From: Galaxea fascicularis
Taxonomy: Eukaryota; Cnidaria; Anthozoa; Scleractinia; Euphylliidae
Length of the DNA stretch: 64,000 nt
Assembly (NCBI GenBank): GCA_948470475.1
Contig: OX419335.1
Coordinates: forward strand, 39,955,594 to 40,019,593
Direction of reading: 5' to 3'
The first letter of the stretch is position 1; every line of letters starts with the position of its first letter. Positions 30,636 to 41,901 of this stretch are shown piece after piece. The translations under genes and the position numbers were made by a program. The notes under the pieces were generated by a model. It saw only the letters and a list, made by a program, of their open reading frames with translations, was not told where the DNA came from and did not search any database.

Positions 30636-30665
30636 ATCACAGTACCTCCCGCGTCAGGTAAGTAT
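30501..30665 (-). ncRNA. RNU1: U1 snRNA, copy 10
   Basis: Full-length copy. Confidence 0.95.
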
Positions 30666-30882
30666 GAGTTGTTGGCGACCATCTCCCACGGAAGAACTGT
30701 CTAACCCTCATATGCCTTGTGGTAACGGCCCTCAGGTCCGGCCAGAGAGGTGGTCTTTCAATGCCTCAGCTCGCCACTTGTACTGTCTAACCTGCTAGCA
30801 AGAAATAAAAACACATGGCCAAGGTTTGATGTTTAGTTGGTTTCTTTTTTTTTCAATTGAATATTTCTTCCCCAAGGGGAAG

Positions 30883-31068
30883 TGGGCCGCACTCGGAGGT
30901 AGTGCTATACCGAGGCAACCCGTGGCTGGGACGAGGCAAGCCTCTTTTCCACAGCCCAATTCCAAAAATCAGTTTAATATATGAGCTGCTCAATGAGCAG
31001 CGTATCAGATATTAAGCTGATAAGAACAGATACTACACTTGATCTTAGCCAAAAGGCCGAGAAGCGAT
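30883..31068 (-). ncRNA. RNU2: U2 snRNA, copy 10
   Basis: Full 186-nt copy. Confidence 0.96.
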
Positions 31069-31539
31069 GGCGAAAAGGTTCGCTGAGGCTTGGGTGGTTG
31101 TTGTCTCCTACCCTCGAGATATGGTGGTCTGAAAACTGTCGCGTCCCGAGCTATGCTTCCATCAACTTGAGCCCCTACCACCCCCTCTAAGGGAACTGAC
31201 TGGCAGGTGCATTGTACTAGCGTCATGGAGAACACGCACCGCTAAACCAGGCGCAAAAATCGCTTCAATCTTGCAAAAGATATGCATTCCCTAGTGACAT
31301 AACAGTTCGCCCGTTCACAGACAAACACAGGGCAAAATCGATAACCTTGAAACGAGGCTAGTCTCCACATACCTTGACGTTTACAGCTGACTTGGCGTTT
31401 CGCTGCCAATTTGGCGCCAAAACGTGCGGGACTAAGTTCCAGCAGATTTTCAATTGAAACTCTTCCCGAGTCAAGTCTCAAGAAATGTCTCGTTTACAAG
31501 TCCACTTATAAAACAGTAAATTTTCGCCCCTTATCTTTC

Positions 31540-31600
31540 GTCTACGACCATACCACAGGGAAAACACCGGTTCTCGTCCGATCACCGAAGTTAAGCCCTG

Positions 31601-31635
<35 letters not shown>

Positions 31636-31659
31636 GGGAATACCCCGTGTTGTAGGCTT
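31540..31659 (+). rRNA. RNA5S: 5S ribosomal RNA, copy 11
   Basis: Full 120-bp copy. Confidence 0.97.
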
Positions 31660-32537
31660 CCCTTTTGCATTTTTACCCACTGTACTAAGCCATTTCATTA
31701 TTACCAAGCAACACTACGGGCTTACATAGCAAGTAATAGCAAGTGGGGAAGGCCAAATGCTCTACAAAACCAAACACAGCGCACTCAAAACAATTTAAAC
31801 GGCCTAAAACCGCCAGCGCGATCGGAGTTCGTCAGCGCGCGAGATAGGATGTTTACGTTTCCCTTGTGACATCAAATTAACGCTTGTGACATCAAATTAT
31901 CTCAACAACAACAGCTCAGGCGGCAATTGCAGGCTATTCGACCGCATTCCAGCGCCTTTACGGCCTAAAACCAACGACAAAACAAGGAAAATCAATCGGG
32001 CAACGACCACAATCGAACAGCAACGACCGAGGGGATTTTTTCCGACCGCCGATCGGCCAATTTAACGGCTATTTTTCAAACACACTCCGACCGACCGACG
32101 GCTATTCTAACCCAAGAAAAAAACACAAAAATGTACTCACTGTTGGCAGAACCCACCGCCTTCCTCCGAGTGTTTCTCTTCCTCCGCGGGTAGAGCTTGT
32201 TGAATTTTCCACTGTCGCGCTGCAAGTCAACGGACATCAACTGAAGTGAGTCACTCGCATTTCTGTGCCGTACGTACTTAGTAAACACCGCAAAATCCTG
32301 ATAACTGACTGCAAACGCAAGCAAACCTACCTTTTACTCGTTTTCCTCACTCCCTCGGCGATCCTGTATTTCAAATCCATCCGTATTTCTTCCTCGCTCG
32401 CGCTCTCTGCCCTGCAACCGAACACAACACATTCAAAATTTCCCGGCCGCTCAGTCACTCAGTTAAACATCAACCACTTAACAACAGTCACGCACGCACG
32501 CACTGGCTAACTTACTACACTGCTCTAGCTACCTAGA

Positions 32538-32538
32538 T

Positions 32539-32575
<37 letters not shown>

Positions 32576-32581
32576 ATTATA

Positions 32582-32624
<43 letters not shown>

Positions 32625-32625
32625 A

Positions 32626-32672
<47 letters not shown>

Positions 32673-32702
32673 ATCACAGTACCTCCCGCGTCAGGTAAGT
32701 AT
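32538..32702 (-). ncRNA. RNU1: U1 snRNA, copy 11
   Basis: Full-length copy. Confidence 0.95.
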
Positions 32703-32919
32703 GAGTTGTTGGCGACCATCTCCCACGGAAGAACTGTCTAACCCTCATATGCCTTGTGGTAACGGCCCTCAGGTCCGGCCAGAGAGGTGGTCTTTCAATG
32801 CCTCAGCTCGCCACTTGTACTGTCTAACCTGCTAGCAAGAAATAAAAACACATGGCCAAGGTTTGATGTTTAGTTGGTTTCTTTTTTTTTCAATTGAATA
32901 TTTCTTCCCCAAGGGGAAG

Positions 32920-33105
32920 TGGGCCGCACTCGGAGGTAGTGCTATACCGAGGCAACCCGTGGCTGGGACGAGGCAAGCCTCTTTTCCACAGCCCAATTCC
33001 AAAAATCAGTTTAATATATGAGCTGCTCAATGAGCAGCGTATCAGATATTAAGCTGATAAGAACAGATACTACACTTGATCTTAGCCAAAAGGCCGAGAA
33101 GCGAT
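32920..33105 (-). ncRNA. RNU2: U2 snRNA, copy 11
   Basis: Full 186-nt copy. Confidence 0.96.
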
Positions 33106-33576
33106 GGCGAAAAGGTTCGCTGAGGCTTGGGTGGTTGTTGTCTCCTACCCTCGAGATATGGTGGTCTGAAAACTGTCGCGTCCCGAGCTATGCTTCCATC
33201 AACTTGAGCCCCTACCACCCCCTCTAAGGGAACTGACTGGCAGGTGCATTGTACTAGCGTCATGGAGAACACGCACCGCTAAACCAGGCGCAAAAATCGC
33301 TTCAATCTTGCAAAAGATATGCATTCCCTAGTGACATAACAGTTCGCCCGTTCACAGACAAACACAGGGCAAAATCGATAACCTTGAAACGAGGCTAGTC
33401 TCCACATACCTTGACGTTTACAGCTGACTTGGCGTTTCGCTGCCAATTTGGCGCCAAAACGTGCGGGACTAAGTTCCAGCAGATTTTCAATTGAAACTCT
33501 TCCCGAGTCAAGTCTCAAGAAATGTCTCGTTTACAAGTCCACTTATAAAACAGTAAATTTTCGCCCCTTATCTTTC

Positions 33577-33637
33577 GTCTACGACCATACCACAGGGAAA
33601 ACACCGGTTCTCGTCCGATCACCGAAGTTAAGCCCTG

Positions 33638-33672
<35 letters not shown>

Positions 33673-33696
33673 GGGAATACCCCGTGTTGTAGGCTT
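33577..33696 (+). rRNA. RNA5S: 5S ribosomal RNA, copy 12
   Basis: Full 120-bp copy. Confidence 0.97.
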
Positions 33697-34574
33697 CCCT
33701 TTTGCATTTTTACCCACTGTACTAAGCCATTTCATTATTACCAAGCAACACTACGGGCTTACATAGCAAGTAATAGCAAGTGGGGAAGGCCAAATGCTCT
33801 ACAAAACCAAACACAGCGCACTCAAAACAATTTAAACGGCCTAAAACCGCCAGCGCGATCGGAGTTCGTCAGCGCGCGAGATAGGATGTTTACGTTTCCC
33901 TTGTGACATCAAATTAACGCTTGTGACATCAAATTATCTCAACAACAACAGCTCAGGCGGCAATTGCAGGCTATTCGACCGCATTCCAGCGCCTTTACGG
34001 CCTAAAACCAACGACAAAACAAGGAAAATCAATCGGGCAACGACCACAATCGAACAGCAACGACCGAGGGGATTTTTTCCGACCGCCGATCGGCCAATTT
34101 AACGGCTATTTTTCAAACACACTCCGACCGACCGACGGCTATTCTAACCCAAGAAAAAAACACAAAAATGTACTCACTGTTGGCAGAACCCACCGCCTTC
34201 CTCCGAGTGTTTCTCTTCCTCCGCGGGTAGAGCTTGTTGAATTTTCCACTGTCGCGCTGCAAGTCAACGGACATCAACTGAAGTGAGTCACTCGCATTTC
34301 TGTGCCGTACGTACTTAGTAAACACCGCAAAATCCTGATAACTGACTGCAAACGCAAGCAAACCTACCTTTTACTCGTTTTCCTCACTCCCTCGGCGATC
34401 CTGTATTTCAAATCCATCCGTATTTCTTCCTCGCTCGCGCTCTCTGCCCTGCAACCGAACACAACACATTCAAAATTTCCCGGCCGCTCAGTCACTCAGT
34501 TAAACATCAACCACTTAACAACAGTCACGCACGCACGCACTGGCTAACTTACTACACTGCTCTAGCTACCTAGA

Positions 34575-34575
34575 T

Positions 34576-34612
<37 letters not shown>

Positions 34613-34618
34613 ATTATA

Positions 34619-34661
<43 letters not shown>

Positions 34662-34662
34662 A

Positions 34663-34709
<47 letters not shown>

Positions 34710-34739
34710 ATCACAGTACCTCCCGCGTCAGGTAAGTAT
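34575..34739 (-). ncRNA. RNU1: U1 snRNA, copy 12
   Basis: Full-length copy. Confidence 0.95.
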
Positions 34740-34956
34740 GAGTTGTTGGCGACCATCTCCCACGGAAGAACTGTCTAACCCTCATATGCCTTGTGGTAAC
34801 GGCCCTCAGGTCCGGCCAGAGAGGTGGTCTTTCAATGCCTCAGCTCGCCACTTGTACTGTCTAACCTGCTAGCAAGAAATAAAAACACATGGCCAAGGTT
34901 TGATGTTTAGTTGGTTTCTTTTTTTTTCAATTGAATATTTCTTCCCCAAGGGGAAG

Positions 34957-35142
34957 TGGGCCGCACTCGGAGGTAGTGCTATACCGAGGCAACCCGTGGC
35001 TGGGACGAGGCAAGCCTCTTTTCCACAGCCCAATTCCAAAAATCAGTTTAATATATGAGCTGCTCAATGAGCAGCGTATCAGATATTAAGCTGATAAGAA
35101 CAGATACTACACTTGATCTTAGCCAAAAGGCCGAGAAGCGAT
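34957..35142 (-). ncRNA. RNU2: U2 snRNA, copy 12
   Basis: Full 186-nt copy. Confidence 0.96.
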
Positions 35143-35613
35143 GGCGAAAAGGTTCGCTGAGGCTTGGGTGGTTGTTGTCTCCTACCCTCGAGATATGGTG
35201 GTCTGAAAACTGTCGCGTCCCGAGCTATGCTTCCATCAACTTGAGCCCCTACCACCCCCTCTAAGGGAACTGACTGGCAGGTGCATTGTACTAGCGTCAT
35301 GGAGAACACGCACCGCTAAACCAGGCGCAAAAATCGCTTCAATCTTGCAAAAGATATGCATTCCCTAGTGACATAACAGTTCGCCCGTTCACAGACAAAC
35401 ACAGGGCAAAATCGATAACCTTGAAACGAGGCTAGTCTCCACATACCTTGACGTTTACAGCTGACTTGGCGTTTCGCTGCCAATTTGGCGCCAAAACGTG
35501 CGGGACTAAGTTCCAGCAGATTTTCAATTGAAACTCTTCCCGAGTCAAGTCTCAAGAAATGTCTCGTTTACAAGTCCACTTATAAAACAGTAAATTTTCG
35601 CCCCTTATCTTTC

Positions 35614-35674
35614 GTCTACGACCATACCACAGGGAAAACACCGGTTCTCGTCCGATCACCGAAGTTAAGCCCTG

Positions 35675-35709
<35 letters not shown>

Positions 35710-35733
35710 GGGAATACCCCGTGTTGTAGGCTT
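35614..35733 (+). rRNA. RNA5S: 5S ribosomal RNA, copy 13
   Basis: Full 120-bp copy. Confidence 0.97.
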
Positions 35734-36611
35734 CCCTTTTGCATTTTTACCCACTGTACTAAGCCATTTCATTATTACCAAGCAACACTACGGGCTTACA
35801 TAGCAAGTAATAGCAAGTGGGGAAGGCCAAATGCTCTACAAAACCAAACACAGCGCACTCAAAACAATTTAAACGGCCTAAAACCGCCAGCGCGATCGGA
35901 GTTCGTCAGCGCGCGAGATAGGATGTTTACGTTTCCCTTGTGACATCAAATTAACGCTTGTGACATCAAATTATCTCAACAACAACAGCTCAGGCGGCAA
36001 TTGCAGGCTATTCGACCGCATTCCAGCGCCTTTACGGCCTAAAACCAACGACAAAACAAGGAAAATCAATCGGGCAACGACCACAATCGAACAGCAACGA
36101 CCGAGGGGATTTTTTCCGACCGCCGATCGGCCAATTTAACGGCTATTTTTCAAACACACTCCGACCGACCGACGGCTATTCTAACCCAAGAAAAAAACAC
36201 AAAAATGTACTCACTGTTGGCAGAACCCACCGCCTTCCTCCGAGTGTTTCTCTTCCTCCGCGGGTAGAGCTTGTTGAATTTTCCACTGTCGCGCTGCAAG
36301 TCAACGGACATCAACTGAAGTGAGTCACTCGCATTTCTGTGCCGTACGTACTTAGTAAACACCGCAAAATCCTGATAACTGACTGCAAACGCAAGCAAAC
36401 CTACCTTTTACTCGTTTTCCTCACTCCCTCGGCGATCCTGTATTTCAAATCCATCCGTATTTCTTCCTCGCTCGCGCTCTCTGCCCTGCAACCGAACACA
36501 ACACATTCAAAATTTCCCGGCCGCTCAGTCACTCAGTTAAACATCAACCACTTAACAACAGTCACGCACGCACGCACTGGCTAACTTACTACACTGCTCT
36601 AGCTACCTAGA

Positions 36612-36612
36612 T

Positions 36613-36649
<37 letters not shown>

Positions 36650-36655
36650 ATTATA

Positions 36656-36698
<43 letters not shown>

Positions 36699-36699
36699 A

Positions 36700-36746
<47 letters not shown>

Positions 36747-36776
36747 ATCACAGTACCTCCCGCGTCAGGTAAGTAT
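36612..36776 (-). ncRNA. RNU1: U1 snRNA, copy 13
   Basis: Full-length copy, the last U1 of the array. Confidence 0.95.
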
Positions 36777-36993
36777 GAGTTGTTGGCGACCATCTCCCAC
36801 GGAAGAACTGTCTAACCCTCATATGCCTTGTGGTAACGGCCCTCAGGTCCGGCCAGAGAGGTGGTCTTTCAATGCCTCAGCTCGCCACTTGTACTGTCTA
36901 ACCTGCTAGCAAGAAATAAAAACACATGGCCAAGGTTTGATGTTTAGTTGGTTTCTTTTTTTTTCAATTGAATATTTCTTCCCCAAGGGGAAG

Positions 36994-37179
36994 TGGGCCG
37001 CACTCGGAGGTAGTGCTATACCGAGGCAACCCGTGGCTGGGACGAGGCAAGCCTCTTTTCCACAGCCCAATTCCAAAAATCAGTTTAATATATGAGCTGC
37101 TCAATGAGCAGCGTATCAGATATTAAGCTGATAAGAACAGATACTACACTTGATCTTAGCCAAAAGGCCGAGAAGCGAT
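36994..37179 (-). ncRNA. RNU2: U2 snRNA, copy 13
   Basis: Full 186-nt copy, last U2 of the array. Confidence 0.96.
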
Positions 37180-37650
37180 GGCGAAAAGGTTCGCTGAGGC
37201 TTGGGTGGTTGTTGTCTCCTACCCTCGAGATATGGTGGTCTGAAAACTGTCGCGTCCCGAGCTATGCTTCCATCAACTTGAGCCCCTACCACCCCCTCTA
37301 AGGGAACTGACTGGCAGGTGCATTGTACTAGCGTCATGGAGAACACGCACCGCTAAACCAGGCGCAAAAATCGCTTCAATCTTGCAAAAGATATGCATTC
37401 CCTAGTGACATAACAGTTCGCCCGTTCACAGACAAACACAGGGCAAAATCGATAACCTTGAAACGAGGCTAGTCTCCACATACCTTGACGTTTACAGCTG
37501 ACTTGGCGTTTCGCTGCCAATTTGGCGCCAAAACGTGCGGGACTAAGTTCCAGCAGATTTTCAATTGAAACTCTTCCCGAGTCAAGTCTCAAGAAATGTC
37601 TCGTTTACAAGTCCACTTATAAAACAGTAAATTTTCGCCCCTTATCTTTC

Positions 37651-37711
37651 GTCTACGACCATACCACAGGGAAAACACCGGTTCTCGTCCGATCACCGAA
37701 GTTAAGCCCTG

Positions 37712-37746
<35 letters not shown>

Positions 37747-37770
37747 GGGAATACCCCGTGTTGTAGGCTT
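37651..37770 (+). rRNA. RNA5S: 5S ribosomal RNA, copy 14
   Basis: Full 120-bp copy in the last, truncated unit. The array ends 818 bp downstream, so this copy has no U1 or U2 partner to its right. Confidence 0.97.
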
Positions 37771-38659
37771 CCCTTTTGCATTTTTACCCACTGTACTAAG
37801 CCATTTCATTATTACCAAGCAACACTACGGGCTTACATAGCAAGTAATAGCAAGTGGGGAAGGCCAAATGCTCTACAAAACCAAACACAGCGCACTCAAA
37901 ACAATTTAAACGGCCTAAAACCGCCAGCGCGATCGGAGTTCGTCAGCGCGCGAGATAGGATGTTTACGTTTCCCTTGTGACATCAAATTAACGCTTGTGA
38001 CATCAAATTATCTCAACAACAACAGCTCAGGCGGCAATTGCAGGCTATTCGACCGCATTCCAGCGCCTTTACGGCCTAAAACCAACGACAAAACAAGGAA
38101 AATCAATCGGGCAACGACCACAATCGAACAGCAACGACCGAGGGGATTTTTTCCGACCGCCGATCGGCCAATTTAACGGCTATTTTTCAAACACACTCCG
38201 ACCGACCGACGGCTATTCTAACCCAAGAAAAAAACACAAAAATGTACTCACTGTTGGCAGAACCCACCGCCTTCCTCCGAGTGTTTCTCTTCCTCCGCGG
38301 GTAGAGCTTGTTGAATTTTCCACTGTCGCGCTGCAAGTCAACGGACATCAACTGAAGTGAGTCACTCGCATTTCTGTGCCGTACGTACTTAGTAAACACC
38401 GCAAAATCCTGATAACTGACTGCAAACGCAAGCAAACCTACCTTTTACTCGTTTTCCTCACTCCCTCGGCGATCCTGTATTTCAAATCCATCCGTATTTC
38501 TTCCTCGCTCGCGCTCTCTGCCCTGCAACCGAACACAACACATTCAAAATTTCCCGGCCGCTCAGTCACTCAGTTAAACATCAACCACAAGGATTGGACT
38601 GTTTGACGCAAAGCATTGTGGGTAGGGGAAGACCGGTTTGTGCGGGAAAGTAAAACATC

Positions 38660-38696
38660 ATGGCAAAAGAACGGAAATATTTAAGTCTCCAGCGAG
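38660..38696 (+). CDS. Possible first coding exon, 71 bp beyond the array end
   Basis: An ATG in a fair context (aacatcatgg) opens MAKERKYLSLQR and meets a plausible splice donor (gcgag then gtaaaa). The upstream 70 bp are richer in CpG and carry gcattgtggg, a promoter-like motif. No downstream exon was found with confidence. It could be chance. Confidence 0.25.
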
Positions 38697-40125
38697 GTAA
38701 AAATCGAAGCTACAAAGTTTTCCAGGAGTGCACTTTAACCTAGGAACTTACATTCATGTACGTTTTCTCTCGCTGAAGACTCTTCACTATTGGCAAAGCT
38801 GGGCTGAAACGTTACGCACCACTCGCAAGTATCAACGCGAGGTGGTCTTTCTGTTGGACTTCAAGCTCGGTTCCTTGAGCAAGAAGCGCCCATTTAAGCC
38901 TTCCTGGACTTAATGATGTCCCGGGCACTTTGCAGATAGTGGTACTATAACATCTTCCAAATTTCAGCAGCCCGTAGCGCGATTCTTTGATGGCCTGACG
39001 AGAGCTCAATTCGAAGCTCCGTACATTTGTACAGCAAGGTTCGAAAAGAGGGAGAGACTGCGCATACTCACCAACTTCAATCCTCAGTTCAGTGCTCAGT
39101 CCTACGCGGACAACTGGACCGGAAGTTACGGTTTTCCGTTTTTCTCACATTTTTGTTCCGTTTCTCACACCCACAAACCCTCCTACCTGAAAATTTTACA
39201 ACCATGCAATCAGATCTTTGAAATTTGGAAAAGCAAATGCTTTCATACCTGGGAACAGCTTTTCATCCCAATATATATATATAAATATATATTTTTTTTA
39301 AAACCTAAATAATATGAATGTGCCATTCATTTTCTTTGAACACAATAGCCGAACCTGTATTAAGCGGGGAGAATGGCAAAGCGACTTCGTAGTATTCCCT
39401 GGTACAAGGTGAGCGCTTGTAGAGCATGCTCAGAAAGCAAGAAAACCAGCAGGACTCCATGCCATTTGACATTCATCACTTATTCATTTAGGACTGGCAA
39501 CAGGACTGGCAAAGTGTAAACATCAATTTCTGCCCATTGTACTACATGGCAGCCTATTTCATATTGCATGTCTGATTTAGTACCAGAAACTGAACACTAC
39601 AGAAATGAAGAAAAAACTAATTTTCGGAAGTTTCACAACTAACCAGCTAATAGACGGTGATCGCTCAAACTACACTTTAGCTTTGCAGCAACAATTATCT
39701 ATCTCTCTCCTAAGACACTAAAAACCATATGACAATTTTATAATCCCATCATTGGAAATACAACATTACCACGAAAATTCAGAAATAACTGAATCAAATC
39801 ATTGCATCTTTAGAATCCCTGTAAAGTTTTCTCATTCACATCCAGCACTTCAACTACTACTAAGCATATACAAACCAACAAAACAAAAAATGCAAGGCAA
39901 TGCATTTCAATTCAAAACAGAACTCACCTTCATAGTCCCAAATCTTAAATATTACTTCATTAATCCACTACCATTACTTTACCTTTGCCAGTAACTCAGT
40001 TGGATACTCTTACATATATATATCTCATTATCTTTCACTTGTTAAGCTTTTCTGAAACTAAGCTAGATTACAAACACAAACCCTACTTGATGATTAACCA
40101 CTTTGTAGATCAAACATTTTTCACA

Positions 40126-40190
40126 GGGGAGGGAGGGAGGGAGGGAGGGAGGGAGGAGCAAGGGGGGGTGGGTGGGCGGGCGGGCAGGCA
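40126..40190 (+). repeat. (GGGA)n microsatellite with G-rich flank
   Basis: About seven GGGA units followed by ggggggg and gggcgggcgggc blocks, with four-G-tract spacing that could fold as a G-quadruplex. Confidence 0.85.
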
Positions 40191-40774
40191 ATAGGATTTG
40201 ACCTGGCAGGAGGTAGCAAAAGGTGGAGGTGCATAAAACACCATAGTAAAGACTGATAACATGAGAATAGCAATCCGAATTAAAACGGCAAAGAATCCAA
40301 TTTGCAATCAACAATTTTCCATCTTTACCAAACAATTAAAGTTGATACACCACATACCCCTACTGTATTTGTATGAAACAAAACCCTCTCCCTCTTGAAA
40401 CTTCAACTGTGTTTATAATCACAGTGATTCACATACTGGCATCATTCACTGAACTTGCTGGATTTACATGTATGAAACCCCTCTTCATTTGATGCATGGC
40501 ATGGCCTTGCAGCTTAGGAAAACATTGTCTGCAATTCAAACCTAATAATCAGCCTTTGTCACTACTCAAGTAAAAACAGTCTTAGGTTCTAAGATTAACT
40601 TTGCTAGCCTGGCACTTCCCCTGACAATTCTTGAATCGACACTGCTCATTCACAATAATTATTGTGACCACTAAACTGTACACCCTCATTCTCCAATCCA
40701 CACTTACATGTCACTTCACGTATTCACATTCACAGCATTGTCACTCACAGGTTTATTAGGAACTCACAAAATGA

Positions 40775-40912
40775 CCAGCTCCCAGCTGCAGTTCGTTTGT
40801 TCAGTTGGTAGAGCACTGCACCAGTATTGCAGATATTATGGGTTCAACTCCTGCACAGGTGTTAATTTCACTTAAATGCTCAAGTAGGATCCATAACTGA
40901 TGATAGCATTGT
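40775..40912 (+). mobile_element. tRNA-derived SINE
   Basis: A polymerase III A box (tcagttggtag, 40801-40811) and B box (gggttcaactcc, 40850-40861) are spaced as in a tRNA. They are followed by a tail (ctcaagtaggatccataact) resembling a SINE common in stony corals, as far as I recall. The tRNA part is too diverged to be a real tRNA. Confidence 0.65.
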
Positions 40913-41901
40913 TGACTGTGGTCAACAGAACCAACTGAAGATCCAATGTTTGCAAAGAGGACCAAAACTGTCTTCAAAAACTCTAAGGAATTGACTAGTG
41001 ATGCTACTATTGAGCAGTAAGAATGGAAACTGCTTACTGAGAAACATAGGGAACACATTAAAGAATTAATTAATATAAGTAATGCCTTCAGGGACTTGTT
41101 CCCAAAGTTATTCTCGAACTATTTTCACACCAGACAATTGCAACAATCACATTCATCCTCATACACTGTACCCAGGGGATTATTTGGCATTTTATCTTTA
41201 GTAATTTTCATGTCTAATTCTCTGCCCCGGGAAAAAGTGCAGGTGTCAAATGCCCTTCCCAGAGGTAAATTTATGCAATGTTAACACCACTAAAATAATA
41301 TTGGGTTGAAAATAAATTACAATGCATACATCCTCATCATACAGTAAACTTTATTGCCAACACACATGAGATCCTCAGACAATCCAATACTTAACATCAA
41401 ACCCAGGCTCTTGTTTGTAATTTTCAACCTCAAAACCACACTCTTCTGGGTAATTTTCACAATGGAGGACTGAGAACTAGATTAATTCCAGGCTCTTGTG
41501 TGACTTTGTCAAACAACCCAACCCTTTGCATCTACATGTGATGTCAAATTTCTTATTGTTCCCCACCCACAGGAGAAAATATTAACTTCATATACTCTGC
41601 ATATACCCCACCCTGGGGTTAATCAATTGAAAGCTATTTTGTCCTATTAAAACTTTTCACTATACTTTTTGAGACTAACATGAGTTGTATAGCAACGAAA
41701 ACTTGATGATCAACACAACAAACAATAAGAAAATTAAAGATTGATGGGCTGACATAATAATGAAACCAAACTTATCCAGTTATCACTATACTGAAGATCC
41801 AAATACAGCCATGAAGCATTACATTTGAAGAATATTGTTTTCAACAAAACACAAGGAGGAAGCTGCCATTATGCTGTGACTTACGTGACCAGTGCAGGCG
41901 T

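Larger units (their letters stand above)
20414..38588. repeat. Right block of the 5S-U1-U2 array (type B units)
   Basis: The units carry type B marks (cctttacggcc, ctgcaaccgaac, ttagttggtttc, cggaggtagtgc, catggagaac). From 29503 rightward the period is exactly 2037 bp. The block holds 5S copies 6-14, U1 copies 6-13 and U2 copies 6-13. A run of N interrupts it at 22232-22431. It stops abruptly at 38588, inside the 5S-U1 spacer, where unit sequence gives way to unrelated DNA. Confidence 0.95.
38697..41901. other. Non-coding stretch right of the array
   Basis: Mostly AT-rich, intron-like sequence. It holds a short (TA)n near 39270-39290, a (GGGA)n run at 40126-40160 and a tRNA-derived SINE near 40.8 kb. 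The open frames here are short and show no domain. A CpG-richer stretch at 38.8-39.2 kb could be promoter or exon sequence, but nothing decides it. Confidence 0.5.

Noticed and set aside
40795..40870. A functional tRNA gene
   Set aside because: A and B boxes are present but the acceptor and anticodon arms do not pair; a SINE head fits better.
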